From Gnetum montanum (Eukaryota > Streptophyta > Gnetopsida > Gnetales > Gnetaceae), in contig MNCI01001967.1 of the NCBI GenBank assembly GCA_015680685.1, positions 586,792 through 650,791 on the forward strand: a stretch of DNA of 64,000 nucleotides, in the 5' to 3' direction. Under the pieces are notes generated by a model. It was not told where the DNA came from. It did no database searches and was given only the letters and a program-made list of their open reading frames with translations. This document shows positions 45,000 to 56,914 of this stretch, piece by piece; positions within the stretch are counted from its first letter, which is position 1, and every line of letters starts with the position of its first letter. The translations under genes were made by a program, and so were the position numbers.

Positions 45000-46180
45000 T
45001 TAGTGTGTCCCTGATGTCAATCAACTGTGTGTTCTCCAAGATGCTCATGAAGGTCCTTATGGAAGACACTATGTTGGGAGACACACGACCATTAAAATCC
45101 TAATGGCAATGTACTATTGGCAAACAATCTTTAGGGATGCTCACCATTACGCTGCTCTTGTGAATGATGCCAACGAGATGGTGTAATGACTACTCGAATG
45201 GAGGGACCTCAACAATGGATTCAACCATTGTAACCCTTTAACATTTGGGGCATTGATTTCATGGGTCCCATAATGCCCATGTCAAATGGAAAGATGTACA
45301 TCACAATCACTGTTAACTATTGTACAAAATGGGTAGAAGCAATAGCCATCATCAACTGTACATCTTCTACTATTGCTTGGTTTTTACAACAAAATGTTGT
45401 AAATAGATTTGGTATGCCACGTACATTAATTTTTCATAATGGAACTTACTTTACAGACACTACTTTTTGAAAGCTCATGCAATGCTTGGGGGTTGAGCAT
45501 AAACTCACAACACCCTACCACCCCCAAGCTAATGGTCAAGTTGAGGTTACCAATAGGGAAATCACAAGGATTCTAACAAGAACTATTAGAAAGTATAGGA
45601 AAGACTAGAACACAAAACTCAACAATGCCCTTTGGGCCTAACACTCAACATGGAAACTTCTTATAAGCTATTCTTCCTATGAGCATGTGTATGAAAAATT
45701 ACCAACACTTCCTATTCAATCTAAGCTCCGTACACTTTCAACAGCCTGTGACCTTGACCTTGACTTGAGTTTAGCACAAAAAGAAAGACTAATGAATTTT
45801 AACCTACTGGATGAAAATCGATGGGTGGCCCTATCATATAACGAGTTACAAGGCCTACAATAAAAAGTGCCATGACCTTAAAATTAGAAAAACTAAATTT
45901 CAACTAGGAGATAAGTTTCTCTACTAGAACTGCACACACGTACCTCAACAAACTAAGTTCCAAATGTTGTGGGAAGGACCTTACATCATTTATGAGACTT
46001 TTCCTTCTAGGGCCATGATGATATACAAACTTAAGAGCTTAGACAAGAAACAATTGATCAACATACAACAGCTCAAACCTTTTCATGAGCATAAGTTAGC
46101 AAATACAACAAACGCCTCATCAAATGGACAACCACGCTCCATATTTCAGATCTCCTCCTTTCAACTAGTCGTGGGGGAGA
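45000..46180 (+). pseudogene. integrase domain, first body
   Basis: A zinc-binding region (near 45.05-45.19 kb) is followed by the catalytic core: GIDFMGPIMPMSNGK (first D) at about 45.25 kb, then NRFGMPRTLIFHNGTYF where the second D is replaced by H, then HPQANGQVEVTNREI (E). The C-terminal part at 45964-46180 reads WEGPYIIYETFPS and ends before a T-rich region. Integrase would insert the cDNA. The D-to-H change and stops mean it is dead. Confidence 0.8.
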
Positions 46181-46199
46181 TGGCCACCCATGCTAACCA

Positions 46200-48092
46200 T
46201 ATAAGCGGCTCCTCAGTTTTTCAACCTTTTGTTTTACACATTTTTTTATTTTACAACTTTTTATTTTGCAAATTATTTATTTTACATCTTCTTATTTTCA
46301 TGTTATTAATCTTCTCTAATTTTTGTTTTACACCATCATTAGTACATTTTCTATTTCTTGAAAATTTTATACTTTCTTTTATTTTATTTTTGTGTGATTT
46401 TCTAAAAATGTTTTGTTAATAAGTGCCAGGTACAATGGTAAAACATTGCTTGATGGCCGTATGTACTATTTTGTTATTTGATTATTGGTGTTTGCATTCT
46501 AGCTTTGAATTTCATTACAGATGATTAGGACATGGTTTCTTTTTCATGCAATAGGTAGTGAGTCCACAACATCCACCCATCCATAATGTCTATGGTTTTC
46601 CTTGTTCTAGAAAGGTGCAGTCCCTTTTTCATTAACAAAACTTTAATGAATTTGTGACTTTGGTAGTTTTCGTAGTTGGAAAGGATTCAAAGATTTGAAT
46701 AGGGTTTGATTTTAATGGGATTCAATATTATTTGTACCTTTCTCTTTGCTTGGGTGCATGTGTGTTTTCATGGATTTCTTATTGTTCCGTGTTGACCAAT
46801 AAAAGGAAGTTGAATAAGTCTTTTCATGGTGTGGTTCTCATAAAAAAATGATGGAAATTCAAAGCACACCCCTTAGACAAAATAAATGGGATACAAGCAC
46901 TAGTTATGGGACTAAAAATACATGTTACCTATGCTTAAAGATCCCCTCTAACTAAGGCCCTTCATCACTTCCTACTTCTCTTTTCTTCTCTAATAAGGAA
47001 TAGTGGTTGTTTTATGGATGTACTCTTGTGTCTCAAGGGGATGGACTGGTCTTAGAATGATGATGCAAAGTCACTGAATGAGGTTGATTTTGGTCTAGAC
47101 TAATGATGGATCCTATCAAGTCATCTAACCATAAATTCCATAAGGGACTTCATGTGACCTTAATTAAGAACTTCATTCCACTCTCTCTCATCTATCTATG
47201 CTTTCCATGTTTCACCTCACTGCTAGTTTCATGTCTTAGTTTGATGTGTTGGAATTCTTAGGTAGTTTCTTCCAAGTTTTTGTACTTAACCTTCTATAAC
47301 CATTAATCATCCATGGAGCCCACAAAATTTTTGGTTTGAAGTTATGCAAGGGCATAAAAGGCTTGTGCCTACATTGGGAAGGACCCACTTGCATATCTTT
47401 TGGTTGGGTTAGTTAAGTTATTTACCCTTAGACACTCTTACAATCAAATCCTTTTGTTTACCTCATCAATGACATCCAATTGTGCACATCTTCATAACAT
47501 TTTTTAGTGAACTTTCCTTTTTATTGTAGTGAATTCTTACACCCTCTTCAAGTATTTTTTTGTGTCGAGCTTTTTCAAATTTAATGGACCACTTATCTAT
47601 TTTACCCCATTTATCAGCCTTCCCACTAACACTACTAAAGGAATCAATCTATCACAATCACAACCTAGTCAAGTGTAACCACCAACGAGATAAGGCATTT
47701 AATAGATATGTGTTACACATTGCATACTAATTCACGATTCTATTGTGATTGCATTGGGAAGCATGGACTGGAAGCGAGAGTATCTTCACCAAGGATGATG
47801 TGACAGTACCACACGCTGAGGACCGTTCATGATCATTGCATCTTCTCCCTCATTCTTCAACTACCAAGAGGTGTTGGATGTCAGTGTTATCTAGAGTGTT
47901 CCCTTCTCTTATCATGAACACCCAATTTTGTAAAGATTGTAACTCTATACACTTGGGCACTCAGAGTCTGTTTGTTCCATTTGAGTTAGTTTGTATGTTA
48001 GTCAATAATCCCATACCTTCCCAATATTTTGTAAGGAACTTGTTTCTCCTCTTTTGCACTCAAGGATGAGTTTTCATTTAGTCATGGAGGTA
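46200..48092 (+). mobile_element. 3' region of the first body, with polypurine tract
   Basis: Non-coding tail between pol and the middle LTR. It begins with a T-rich run of 'ttttgttttacac'-like units. It contains the 'gtccacaacatccacccatcc' phrase (about 46.56 kb) also seen near 200 and 52.85 kb, and an uninterrupted version of the site that is occupied by a solo LTR at 53216 in the second body (near 46913-46930). It ends in 'tcatggaggta' before the LTR. No gene was seen. Confidence 0.65.
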
Positions 48093-48884
48093 TGATGAAT
48101 CACATTTTCATTTGCTCTGCCGACATTGAAGCCCAAATACGATGTCAGATATCCAATGTCACGGGATATACGCCAGCCTATAAATATCAATTTTTAGTTA
48201 GAGTAGTAAAGTTCTTGTAGTTTATTTTCTCTAGAGTTAGAATATTTTCTTAGTGCCCTGCAACAGAAGTTAAAATGTGTATGGATCTTTATTCAAACAC
48301 TGATGTACTTGAGCACAGTAGTGTGATAGGAATAAAAATGAACTCTTTTGACAATCCTTGCAGCACTGAATAGCTTAATGTTTTTTTAATCTACTTTATT
48401 TTCATGCACTTTACTTTAATGTATTTGAATTAAGCAATTAATTTTTCATTGTTAATGAACACAAGTACAACCACTTCGAGTATACATATCATGGTTGGTA
48501 ACCCCACAACGTTTAACATTTAGTAGCCCAATAGCACTATATGTGTTCAAGATGTGTCTAGGAAAGTGGGACGGGTACTTATGTTAGGCTAGCTAGGTAG
48601 TAAATGAATTAGATCCTAAATTACTTTACCTTTCATTCTTATTGTAGGTGATTAAACTTATAAAATATAAAAGGATAAAAATCATGTACCTCAATTACAC
48701 TGAAACCATACTCGTGAGCTTCACAAGTGTAGTTGGGAAGACAACGAATGTTCTCAACACCCATTTCACTTCCCAAAAGAGCTAGTGCATTGGAGAACTA
48801 TAGGTCCATGGAATTTGACCGAATCATGCATAAATGCCTTAGTGATTCGTATGGTTGGGTGTAGGGGTACCTCGTCACTCATCA
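48093..48884 (+). repeat. middle LTR of the composite element
   Basis: It runs from TGATGAATC to CTCATCA, with a TATA box at about 48176 (gcctataaatatc). It is preceded by a polypurine tract, so it is a 3' LTR of the first body. It is clearly more diverged from the two outer LTRs than they are from each other. Confidence 0.8.
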
Positions 48885-49192
48885 CAGAGTAAACTTGATT
48901 TCTCATGAGATGTATACTACTATCGCCTCTCAAGAAGAGCAATATCAGATTTAAATTGGCAAACCAATCTATTATTGTTCCATTAGGACTGGTGGAAGAT
49001 ATTGTAACCACTGTCTATGGGCGGTCTTATCTTGCCAATTTCCTAGTAATCAAGGTTGAGAACTATAAGGAGGACTTCCCAATCATTATGGGAAGGGCAT
49101 GGCTAATCACTATTGATGTAAGAATGGACATAAGAGATATTTCCCTAGAAATATCTAGGGAAAATGCATTTGGAAAGATCAAGAAGAAGTGA
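48885..49192 (+). pseudogene. protease fragment, second body
   Basis: The sequence after the middle LTR resumes inside protease: gagtaaacttgatttctcatgag encodes VNLISHEM, the residues that follow the catalytic D-(S/L)-G. It then continues with EDFPIIMGRAWLITIDVRM. No catalytic Asp and no gag exist upstream in this body. Confidence 0.75.
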
Positions 49193-49749
49193 ATTCCATG
49201 GATCATGTATAGTGATACAAGGTGCAATTGCGTGCAGAAACTCTAGTCCATGAAACAAGCATCTATTTTCACATGTAGGGAGTTTGCACATTAAGTAGAT
49301 ATTCAAAGGTGGCTATACATAGTAGCTACAAAACAAGAGGGCACCTAGTAGCTGACGGCTGATCCTAAAAGTACCACAATGTGCATGGAACCTACTGAGA
49401 GTCTGACATGTGCTTATGTCGCAAGCATGGATGAACTAGAGTAAGTTCATCACCAACTCTTTGATAATGCAAATGATGATACCTATTGGGGAGACTTGGA
49501 AATACTTAAAAAATTTAAACAAGAGCCCCTTAAGTTAAAAACTCTACCTGCTAGCATGGAATATGCATTCTTGAAAAATGGAAAGCTGATAATAATTAAT
49601 GCAAATCTTGCTTCAAAACAAAAATAGATGTTGTTAAATGTGGTTGACAAATGGTCAACAGATTTTTCTTGGTCATATCCTGAACTCATAGTGATTGATC
49701 TTAGGATATGCCAGCATTATATCTACACTAACTTGGGCATGAAGCCAAA

Positions 49750-51010
49750 GTGGTAGCCACAACGGTGGTTGAACCCAAAATTGAAGCAAATCATCAAAGA
49801 GGAGATTGAGAAACTTTTTAAGGCAGGGTTCATCTACCCCATTGTAGATAGCAAATGGATTAGCCCACTCATGATTGTGCCAAAGAAAGGTGGCAAGTGG
49901 CAGGTTTGCATCGATTTTTAGTTGTAGAATATGACAACATCCAAGGATCATTTTCCATTGTCGTTCATTGATCAGGTTTAGACACCATATCTGGGCATTG
50001 CTATTAAAATTTTCTAGATGATTATAGTGACTATAACCAAATCTAGATTGCGCTAGAGGACTAGGCCAAAATAACATTCATGAGTCCCTAGGGGACCTTT
50101 GCATATTACAAGATGCCTTTTGGTTTGTGTAATTCCCTTGCTACATTCCAATGCTTGGTTTTAAGTATTTTTTTAGTAGCAAATCAGTAGTGGGGTGGAA
50201 GTCTTCATAGATGACTTCTCCACCTATGGAGCTACATTTGAGCAAGCCTTGGACCACCTTGAGCAAGTACTCAAAAGATGTGTGGAAACAAACCTATTGG
50301 TTAATTAGAAAAAGAGTCATCTAATGGTCTAGGAGGGCATTGTATTGAGGCATAGAATTTCATAGGAAGGGATTAAGGTAGACCCTAAAAAGATAAGGGT
50401 CATCTAAGGAATCACCCACCAACTAGAAATTGTGAAAGATGTTCGATCATTCTTTGGACACACTGGCTACTATTAATGATTTATAGAGAATTTCTCTAAG
50501 ATCAAAAAACTATTGGTTGAGCTAACCAAGAAAGATCCTCCATTTGTTTAGACTAAGAAATGTGAAAAAGCATTCTAACAACTAAAGGAGAAACTTGTAG
50601 AAACTCCAATTCTACAAGCACTCGACTAGTCCAGACCATTTCCAATTATGATGGATGCATCAAATTATACCTTGGGGGCTATGTTTACATAGTTGGATGA
50701 CAAGAAATGTCCATATTACATCCATAATGCAAGCTAAAGCATTGTGGATGCACAACTGATCTAGACCACCACAGAAAAAGAATTGATGATAGTGGTGTTT
50801 ACTCTAGAGAGGTTCAAGCATTATGTGCTTGAATACAAAGTGTTTGTACACATAGACGAAAATGCAATTTTCTTCCTAATAAATAAGCCAATAGTGAGCC
50901 TCCATGTCATATGGTGGTTAGTGAATCTTGCAGGAATTCGATCTTACAATGGTAGATCAAAAGGAAACTAAGAATGTGGTTGCTAACCACTTGTCTTAGT
51001 TGCAATGGGA
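49750..51010 (+). pseudogene. reverse transcriptase and RNase H, second body
   Basis: The RT start near 49.78 kb reads LNPKLKQIIKEEIEKLFK, FIYPIVDSKW and VPKKGGKWQVCIDF, then a stop. A VFIDDFSTYG box lies at about 50.2 kb. RNase H pieces follow: MMDASNYTLGAM (about 50.65 kb) and MMIVVFTLERFKHYVLEYK (50.78-50.97 kb). It is collinear with 43.5-44.76 kb but has different stops. Confidence 0.75.
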
Positions 51011-51149
51011 CAACAAAAAGAAGGAAACCACTATCTAATTAGTTTCCTAATGAACTCCTCTTTTCCAAGGCTATAACTAAACAATTGCCTATTAAGCCTA
51101 AATGGTATGATGACATTCTCACCTATCTTCTCACTTAAGAGATGCCATA

Positions 51150-52450
51150 AGGGTTGGACCACCGAAAGAAACAATAGTTTCTTCACTAGGTAAAATGTTT
51201 CATGGAGATTAATGGGAACCTCTACAAAGTGTGTGCCAATGGCATGGTTTGTTGGTGTGTCCCTGATGCTAATCAACTGCACGTTCTCCACGATGCTCAT
51301 GAGAGTCCTTATGGGGACCACTATTCTTAGAGATGCACAACCATTAAAATCCTGATGGTAGGGTATTATTAGCCAACAATTTTTAGGGATGCTCACTAAT
51401 TTATCCACTCTTGTGAAAGCTACCAACAAGATGGTGAAATGACTGCTTGAATGGAGAAACCTCAGTAGTGGATTTAACCACTAGAACCCTTTGATATTTG
51501 GGGCATTAACTTCATGGGTTCCATCACACCCATGTTAAATGAAAAGGTGTACATCATAGTTGCTATTGACTATTGTATGAAATGGGTAGAAGCAGTAACC
51601 ATGACCAACTGTACATCTTCCATTGTTGCTCGATTTGTACAATAAAATATCATAAACAAGTTTGGTGTGTCATGTGTGTTAATTTCTAATAATGGAACCC
51701 ACTTTACAGGCACTACCTTTTGCAAGCTTATACAATGCTTAGGGGTTGAACATAAACTACCAACACCCTACCACCCCCAAGCCAACAGTCAAGCAGAAGT
51801 TACCGATAGGGAGATCACAAAGATCCTAAAAAGAACTATTAGCAAATATAGGAGAGACTAGATTACAAAACTTAACAATGCTCTCTAGGCCTAGCACTCA
51901 ACATGGAAACTTCCTATAGGCTACTCTCCCTATGAGTTGATGTACGAAAAACTTCCAATGCTTCCAATTTAGTCTGAGCTCTACACACTTTCAACAACTT
52001 GTGACTTTGACCTTGACCTTAGCTTATCACAAAAGAAAGATTAATCAACTTGAATATGCTAGATGAAAACTGATTAGTAGCCCTATCATCTAACAATTTG
52101 CACAAGGCATTTAACAAAAAACACCATAACCTTAGAATTAGGAAAGTCAAATTTCAATTGGAAGATAAGGTCCTCAAATAGAACCCCACACACGTACCTC
52201 AATGAACTAAGTTCCAGACGTTGTGGGAAGGACCTTATATCATTTATGAAAATTTTTCTTCTAAGGCCATGTTGATCTACAAACCTAAGAACTTGGACAC
52301 GAAGTTGTTGATCAACACACAAGAAGTTAAACCTTTCCATAAGCCTAATCAAGCTAGTGCAACAAATGCTTCATCGGATAGACAACCACACCCAATCTTT
52401 CAAATCTCCTCCTTTCAACTTAGTTGTGGGGGAGATGGTTATTCATGCTA
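51150..52450 (+). pseudogene. integrase, second body
   Basis: The catalytic core at about 51.5-51.86 kb reads GINFMGSITPML (first D changed to N), then LISNNGTHFTGTTF (second D changed to N) and HPQANSQAEVTDREI (E). The C-terminal part at 52221-52450 reads WEGPYIIYENFSSKAM. It is collinear with the first body and also inactive. Confidence 0.75.
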
Positions 52451-53210
52451 ACTATATAAATGGCTCCTTAGTTTTTCATCTTTTTATTTTACACATTTTT
52501 GTTTTACACCTTGTTATTTTTACATCCTTTTGTTTTATGCCTTCTTTATCTTACGCCTTTTTATTTTTACCTTAGTAATTTTTTCCAGTTTTTGTTTTAC
52601 AACATCATTAGTACATTTTATTTTTCTTAAATGTTTTACAATTTATTGTATATCTTTCTTTATTTTGGTGTGATTTTCTTATTGTGTTTTAATAATAACA
52701 TGCCTTATTGCCAACTAGGTACAATGTGGTTTGTTTGATGTACGCATGTGCTATCTAGTTATTTGATTGTTGGTGTCTAGATTCTAGCTTTTAATTTTGT
52801 TACTAATAACTAGGACATGATTTCTTTTTCATGAAATAGGCAATGAGTCCACAACATTCACCCATCCACAAACTCTATGATTTTCTTTGTTTTGGAAGTA
52901 TGAGGTCCCTTTTTCATTAATAAAACTTTAATGAACTTGTGACCTTGGTAATTTTTTGACTTAGAAAGGATTCAAAGGTTTGAATAGGATGTGACTTCAA
53001 GGGGACTCAGTACTCTTTGTGCCTTTTTGCTTACTTGGGTGCATGTGTGTTTTCATGGATTTCTTACTGTTCCATGTCAATTAATAATAGAAAGTTGAAT
53101 AAGTCTTTAAATGGTGTGGTTCCCATCTCAAAAACAAAATAATGGGATTTCAAAGAACACCCCTTAGACAAAATAAATGGGCTACAAGCATTGGTTATGG
53201 GACTAGAAAG
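52451..53210 (+). mobile_element. 3' region of the second body, part one
   Basis: This matches 46200-46920 in content and order, including the T-rich 'ttttgttttacac' run and 'gtccacaacattcacccatcc'. It is interrupted after ACATG by a solo LTR. No gene was seen. Confidence 0.65.
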
Positions 53211-53215
53211 ACATG

Positions 53216-53982
53216 TGATGAGTGGCGAGGTACCCCTACACTCAACCATACGAACATGAGCGTCTCACGCGCGATCCGGTCGAACTCCAAGGACTAAGTG
53301 CTTATGCACCCTAATGGAACACTTAAGGTTAATCAATTGTTGTCTTCCCAGACTTACTTGTATTGTCACGGTCGTATGGTTAAGTAAGTCTAAGGTATAT
53401 GATTTTTATGTCTGTTATCTTTTTAATGCCTTATGCTAAGAGGGAAGGGTAAAGAGACTAAGTGACTAACTATTCGCTAACTAAGTTCTAATCATCCTAG
53501 CACCAGTATCCGTTCCCACTTACCGCACACACCTTGAACCAATGCAACGCTACTGGGATTACCAAATGCTACTCATTACTGGGTTACCAAGCGTTACACA
53601 CGTGCTCGAAGTGGTCATACTGAATGCACTTAACTAGGAGAGTTAAGGGTTGAGAGAGATTAATTATCTAAGAAAGAATTTAAACATTTAACAGTAATTA
53701 AATCCTATTTAGCTTAGTCCACATGTTGCAAGGTTTATTAGAAAGTTCTTCTTTATTGCCGTACACAAATGTGTGCTTAGGTACAATTTGCTTAAATAAA
53801 GATCCGTTCACTTTGAGACTCCTACTGCGGGCACATGGAAATTATTCTAACTCTGGAATGGTAAAACTACTATAGTTTGACTAAGGGTCTAGATCTAGAT
53901 GATGAAACAAGGGAAAGCTGCCTCTTATTTATAGAACTGGCGATGGGCTGCAATATCGCATACGCGATATCGCGGCTCATCA
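53216..53982 (-). repeat. solo LTR inserted in the composite element
   Basis: Ends TGATGAG/CTCATCA, flanked by target duplication ACATG (53211-53215 and 53983-53987). The homologous place in the first body (about 46922) has a single ACATG with no insertion. Its U3 has GATATCGC palindromes (53951-53975) beside a TATA box (rc of cttatttatagaac), like the A1 LTRs. Confidence 0.88.
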
Positions 53983-53987
53983 ACATG

Positions 53988-55175
53988 TTATCCATGCTTA
54001 AAGGTCCCCTCTAACTAAGGCCCTTTCTCACTTCTTACTTTTATTTTCTTTTAAAATGAGGAATGGTGGTTGTTTTGTGATAGCACTCTTGTGTCTCAAG
54101 AAGGTGGATCAATTTTAGAGTGGCAATGTGAAGTTATTGAATGTGATTGGTTGGTCTAGACTAAGGATGGATTTTATTAGGTCACTTAAGCATAAAATTC
54201 ACAAGGGACTTCATGTGACCTTAATCAAGAACTCCATTCCACTTTTTCTCTCATCCATCTATGCTTTCCATGCCTCACCTCACTATCGATGTTTATGTTC
54301 TTGTTCAATGTCTTGGTTTGATATGTTAAAGTCTTAGATAGTTTCTTCTAAGTTTTTGTACTTAACTTTTTGTAACCATTAATCATCCATGTAGCCCACA
54401 GAATCCTTGATTTGAGGTTATGCAAGGGCAACAAAGGGCAGGTGCCTACTTTGGGAAGGATCCACTTGCATACCTTTTGGTTGGGTTAGTTAAGTTCTTT
54501 ATCTTAGACATTCTCACAATCAAATCCTCTTGCATGCTCCATTAATGACATTCAATTGTGTGCATCTTCACAATGTTTTTCAGTGGAATTCTTTTTTTTT
54601 GTTATTGTGAATTCTTTAATCCTCTTTAAGTATTTCATCATATTTGGGCTTTTCAGAATTTAGTAATGAACTGCTTATCCATTTCACCGTATTTTTAGTC
54701 TTCCCACTAACACTATTAAAGGAATCAATCCACCATAATCACAACCTAGCCAAGTGTAACTACTGACAAGATGAGGTATCTAAAGGCTATACGTTACACA
54801 TTTTATACTAATATGCAATTTTGTTGTGACTGTAGTGGGAAGTGTGGACTAGAAGCGGGACTATCTTCACCAAAGGATAAGCAGTAGCACCATGTGATGA
54901 GGATGCTTCATGATCAATTGAATCTTCTCTCTTGCTCTTTGGCTACTAGAGGAGTTGGATGTTAATTTTGGCGAAGGTGTTCAATTCTATTATTCTAAAC
55001 ACCCAATTTTGTAAAAGATTGTAAATCCATACACTTGGACACTTAGAGTCTATCTATACCTTCTAAGTGAGTTTGCATGTTAGTCAATCATCCCATACCT
55101 TCTTATTAATTTTGTAATGGACTTGTTCCTCCTTTTGTTTACTTGAGGACAAGTTTTCATTTAGTTGTGGAGGTA
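53988..55175 (+). mobile_element. 3' region of the second body, part two
   Basis: It continues the sequence equivalent to 46930-48092 and ends in the polypurine tract 'ttgtggaggta' before the 3' LTR. Short frames such as 54128-54337 have no domain. Confidence 0.65.
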
Positions 55176-56018
55176 TGATGAACCATATTTTTCTTGGCTT
55201 TGATATCAGAGCCTTGATATTGGATATCCAATATCAAGGTCCAAGAATTGATGTCAGATATTTGATATCACAGGATGTGCTTGGGCATATAGTTTAGCAA
55301 TAATTTTTGTCATAGCATAGTAGAGCTCTTGCAATTTCTTTTCTCTAGAGTTAGAATATTTTCAAAAGTGCCCACAACAAAAGTTATTAAGTGTATGGAT
55401 CTTTATTCAAGCACTATTATACCTAAGTACGATAGTATGTGTGGTAATAAAGGAAAGCTTTCTAATCAAACCTTGCAGCACCTTGGCTACATTAATTATT
55501 TTTTTCATGCATTCAATGTTTTTCATAATTTCCTTTAATGCTTCCAAGTAATTAAGCTAAAGTAATCTAGATAGATTAAATAGTAGTTAACTAAGCACAT
55601 AAGTATGAGCACTTCAAGCATGCACATGATGCTTGGTAATTCCAGCAACACTTAACATTTGGTAACCCAGTAGCGTTATACGTGTTAAGGATGTGCACAG
55701 AAAGTGGGACCGGATGCTTATGTTAGGATAGTTAGTTATTAATTAGCAATTAGATTAGTTAAATTGGTTCATAAATTGAGTTTTAACTTGTTATTAATGG
55801 TAGATGAATAAAATATAAAATAATAAAAATCATGTGCCTCAATTACACTTAACCATACAACTAAGCTTCACAAGTGTAGTTGGAAAGAGACCAATTGTCA
55901 TGATTAGATTTCACATCTTGGAACTAGTGTACTTAGGAACTTAAGGTTTGTGGAACTCGATCAAATAGTGTGTGAATGCTTGTGATTCATATGGTTGAGC
56001 ATAAGGGTCCGCTCATCA
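55176..56018 (+). repeat. 3' LTR of the composite element
   Basis: It runs from TGATGAACC to GCTCATCA and is followed by target duplication CTAAG. Compared with the 5' LTR it lacks about 34 bp that include the TATA box, near 55276. Confidence 0.85.
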
Positions 56019-56120
56019 CTAAGTAAAATTTTATAACTCAACATTGCCCACTAGAATAGAACCCATGACTTGAAGCTTTCAAATTAAGAGTCTTACCCAA
56101 AATGATGGTCATTTTATTCA
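56019..56120 (-). repeat. SINE-like copy flanking the composite element
   Basis: On the minus strand it carries 'gggtaagactcttaattt' and a B-box-like 'atgggttctattctagtggg'. With the piece left of 38986 it rebuilds a copy of the repeat seen at 37640-37735. Confidence 0.45.
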
Positions 56121-56279
56121 TATATTTCCATATATAATGAAAAAAAAGAAAAAATTCCTTTAGGGTTTTATAGCCTATGAACACATGATAAATACCATCA
56201 AAGCTTATAATTGTAAATGAAATTAAATGGAGTACTTCCAACATAAAATAATGAAACGTGTCCATATTTTCTCCACTTA

Positions 56280-56460
56280 AATTTACTCCCCATCATTCCA
56301 ACCTTGTCCCAACAAAATGGGATCAACTACTTGAGTTCTTTTTCAACATTTGCCTCTATGAATAGCTTAATTCTTATTTATTTGTAGTTTCTTCAAATCA
56401 TCTTCAATGATTTTTTTGTTATGTCTTCTTTAGTCTTTCTTTTAGTGAGTTTCCTCAAAC
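56280..56460 (-). repeat. possible LINE 3' end
   Basis: The minus strand reads 'tagttgatcccattttgttgggacaagg', which resembles the 3' terminus often seen in plant LINEs, preceded by 'aagaaactacaaataaataag'. No ORF remains. Confidence 0.3.
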
Positions 56461-56914
56461 AACGATGTAGCAACCTTTGTTTAGAGTGGCGAGATGAGGA
56501 AGTAAAATTAATCATTATTCATACATTAGTTATTTTTAGTATAAAATGAGCTACTTTGAAAAGGTTCATTAAACTTGCCTAGAATACAATTAATCCAACA
56601 TGAGATACATGGGCTCCAAGTAATTTACTTGATAAATTGATGAGTCTATTATTTTCGATCCATTAGGTAAAACCTGTAGTATATTGGTCGTGACTAACTA
56701 AAGTTAGAGTTTTATTAAAGAACACTTCCATGATGTAAAACCTCCTCAATGAATATAAAGTTTTCATGGGGCTAATCTTGAGCTATCATCAAAACCCAAA
56801 TACCTTCATTCAAGAGGATATTCTTCATATATAAAGTCTTAAATCTAAGGCCTTGTATTGCATAGATTCTTAAGAAACAAAATTGTAGGCATGTGAGATT
56901 AAAGCTAGACCAAC
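56461..56914. other. intergenic, nothing recognised
   Basis: AT-rich sequence with stops in all frames. I see no gene, RNA or repeat that I can name. Confidence 0.5.

Larger units (their letters stand above)
38986..56018 (+). mobile_element. A3: composite three-LTR Athila-like Ty3/gypsy element
   Basis: Outer LTRs 38986-39841 and 55176-56018 are similar to each other and flanked by target duplication CTAAG (38981-38985 and 56019-56023). Inside lie primer-binding site, gag, protease, RT, RNase H and integrase (to about 46.2 kb), a 3' region with polypurine tract, a diverged middle LTR (48093-48884), a second body that starts within protease (48885-52450), its 3' region with a minus-strand solo LTR (53216-53982), and the 3' LTR. 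Both bodies have many stops and frameshifts. The simplest history is a related element inserted in the protease of the host element, followed by loss of its 5' LTR and gag by recombination. Confidence 0.85.
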
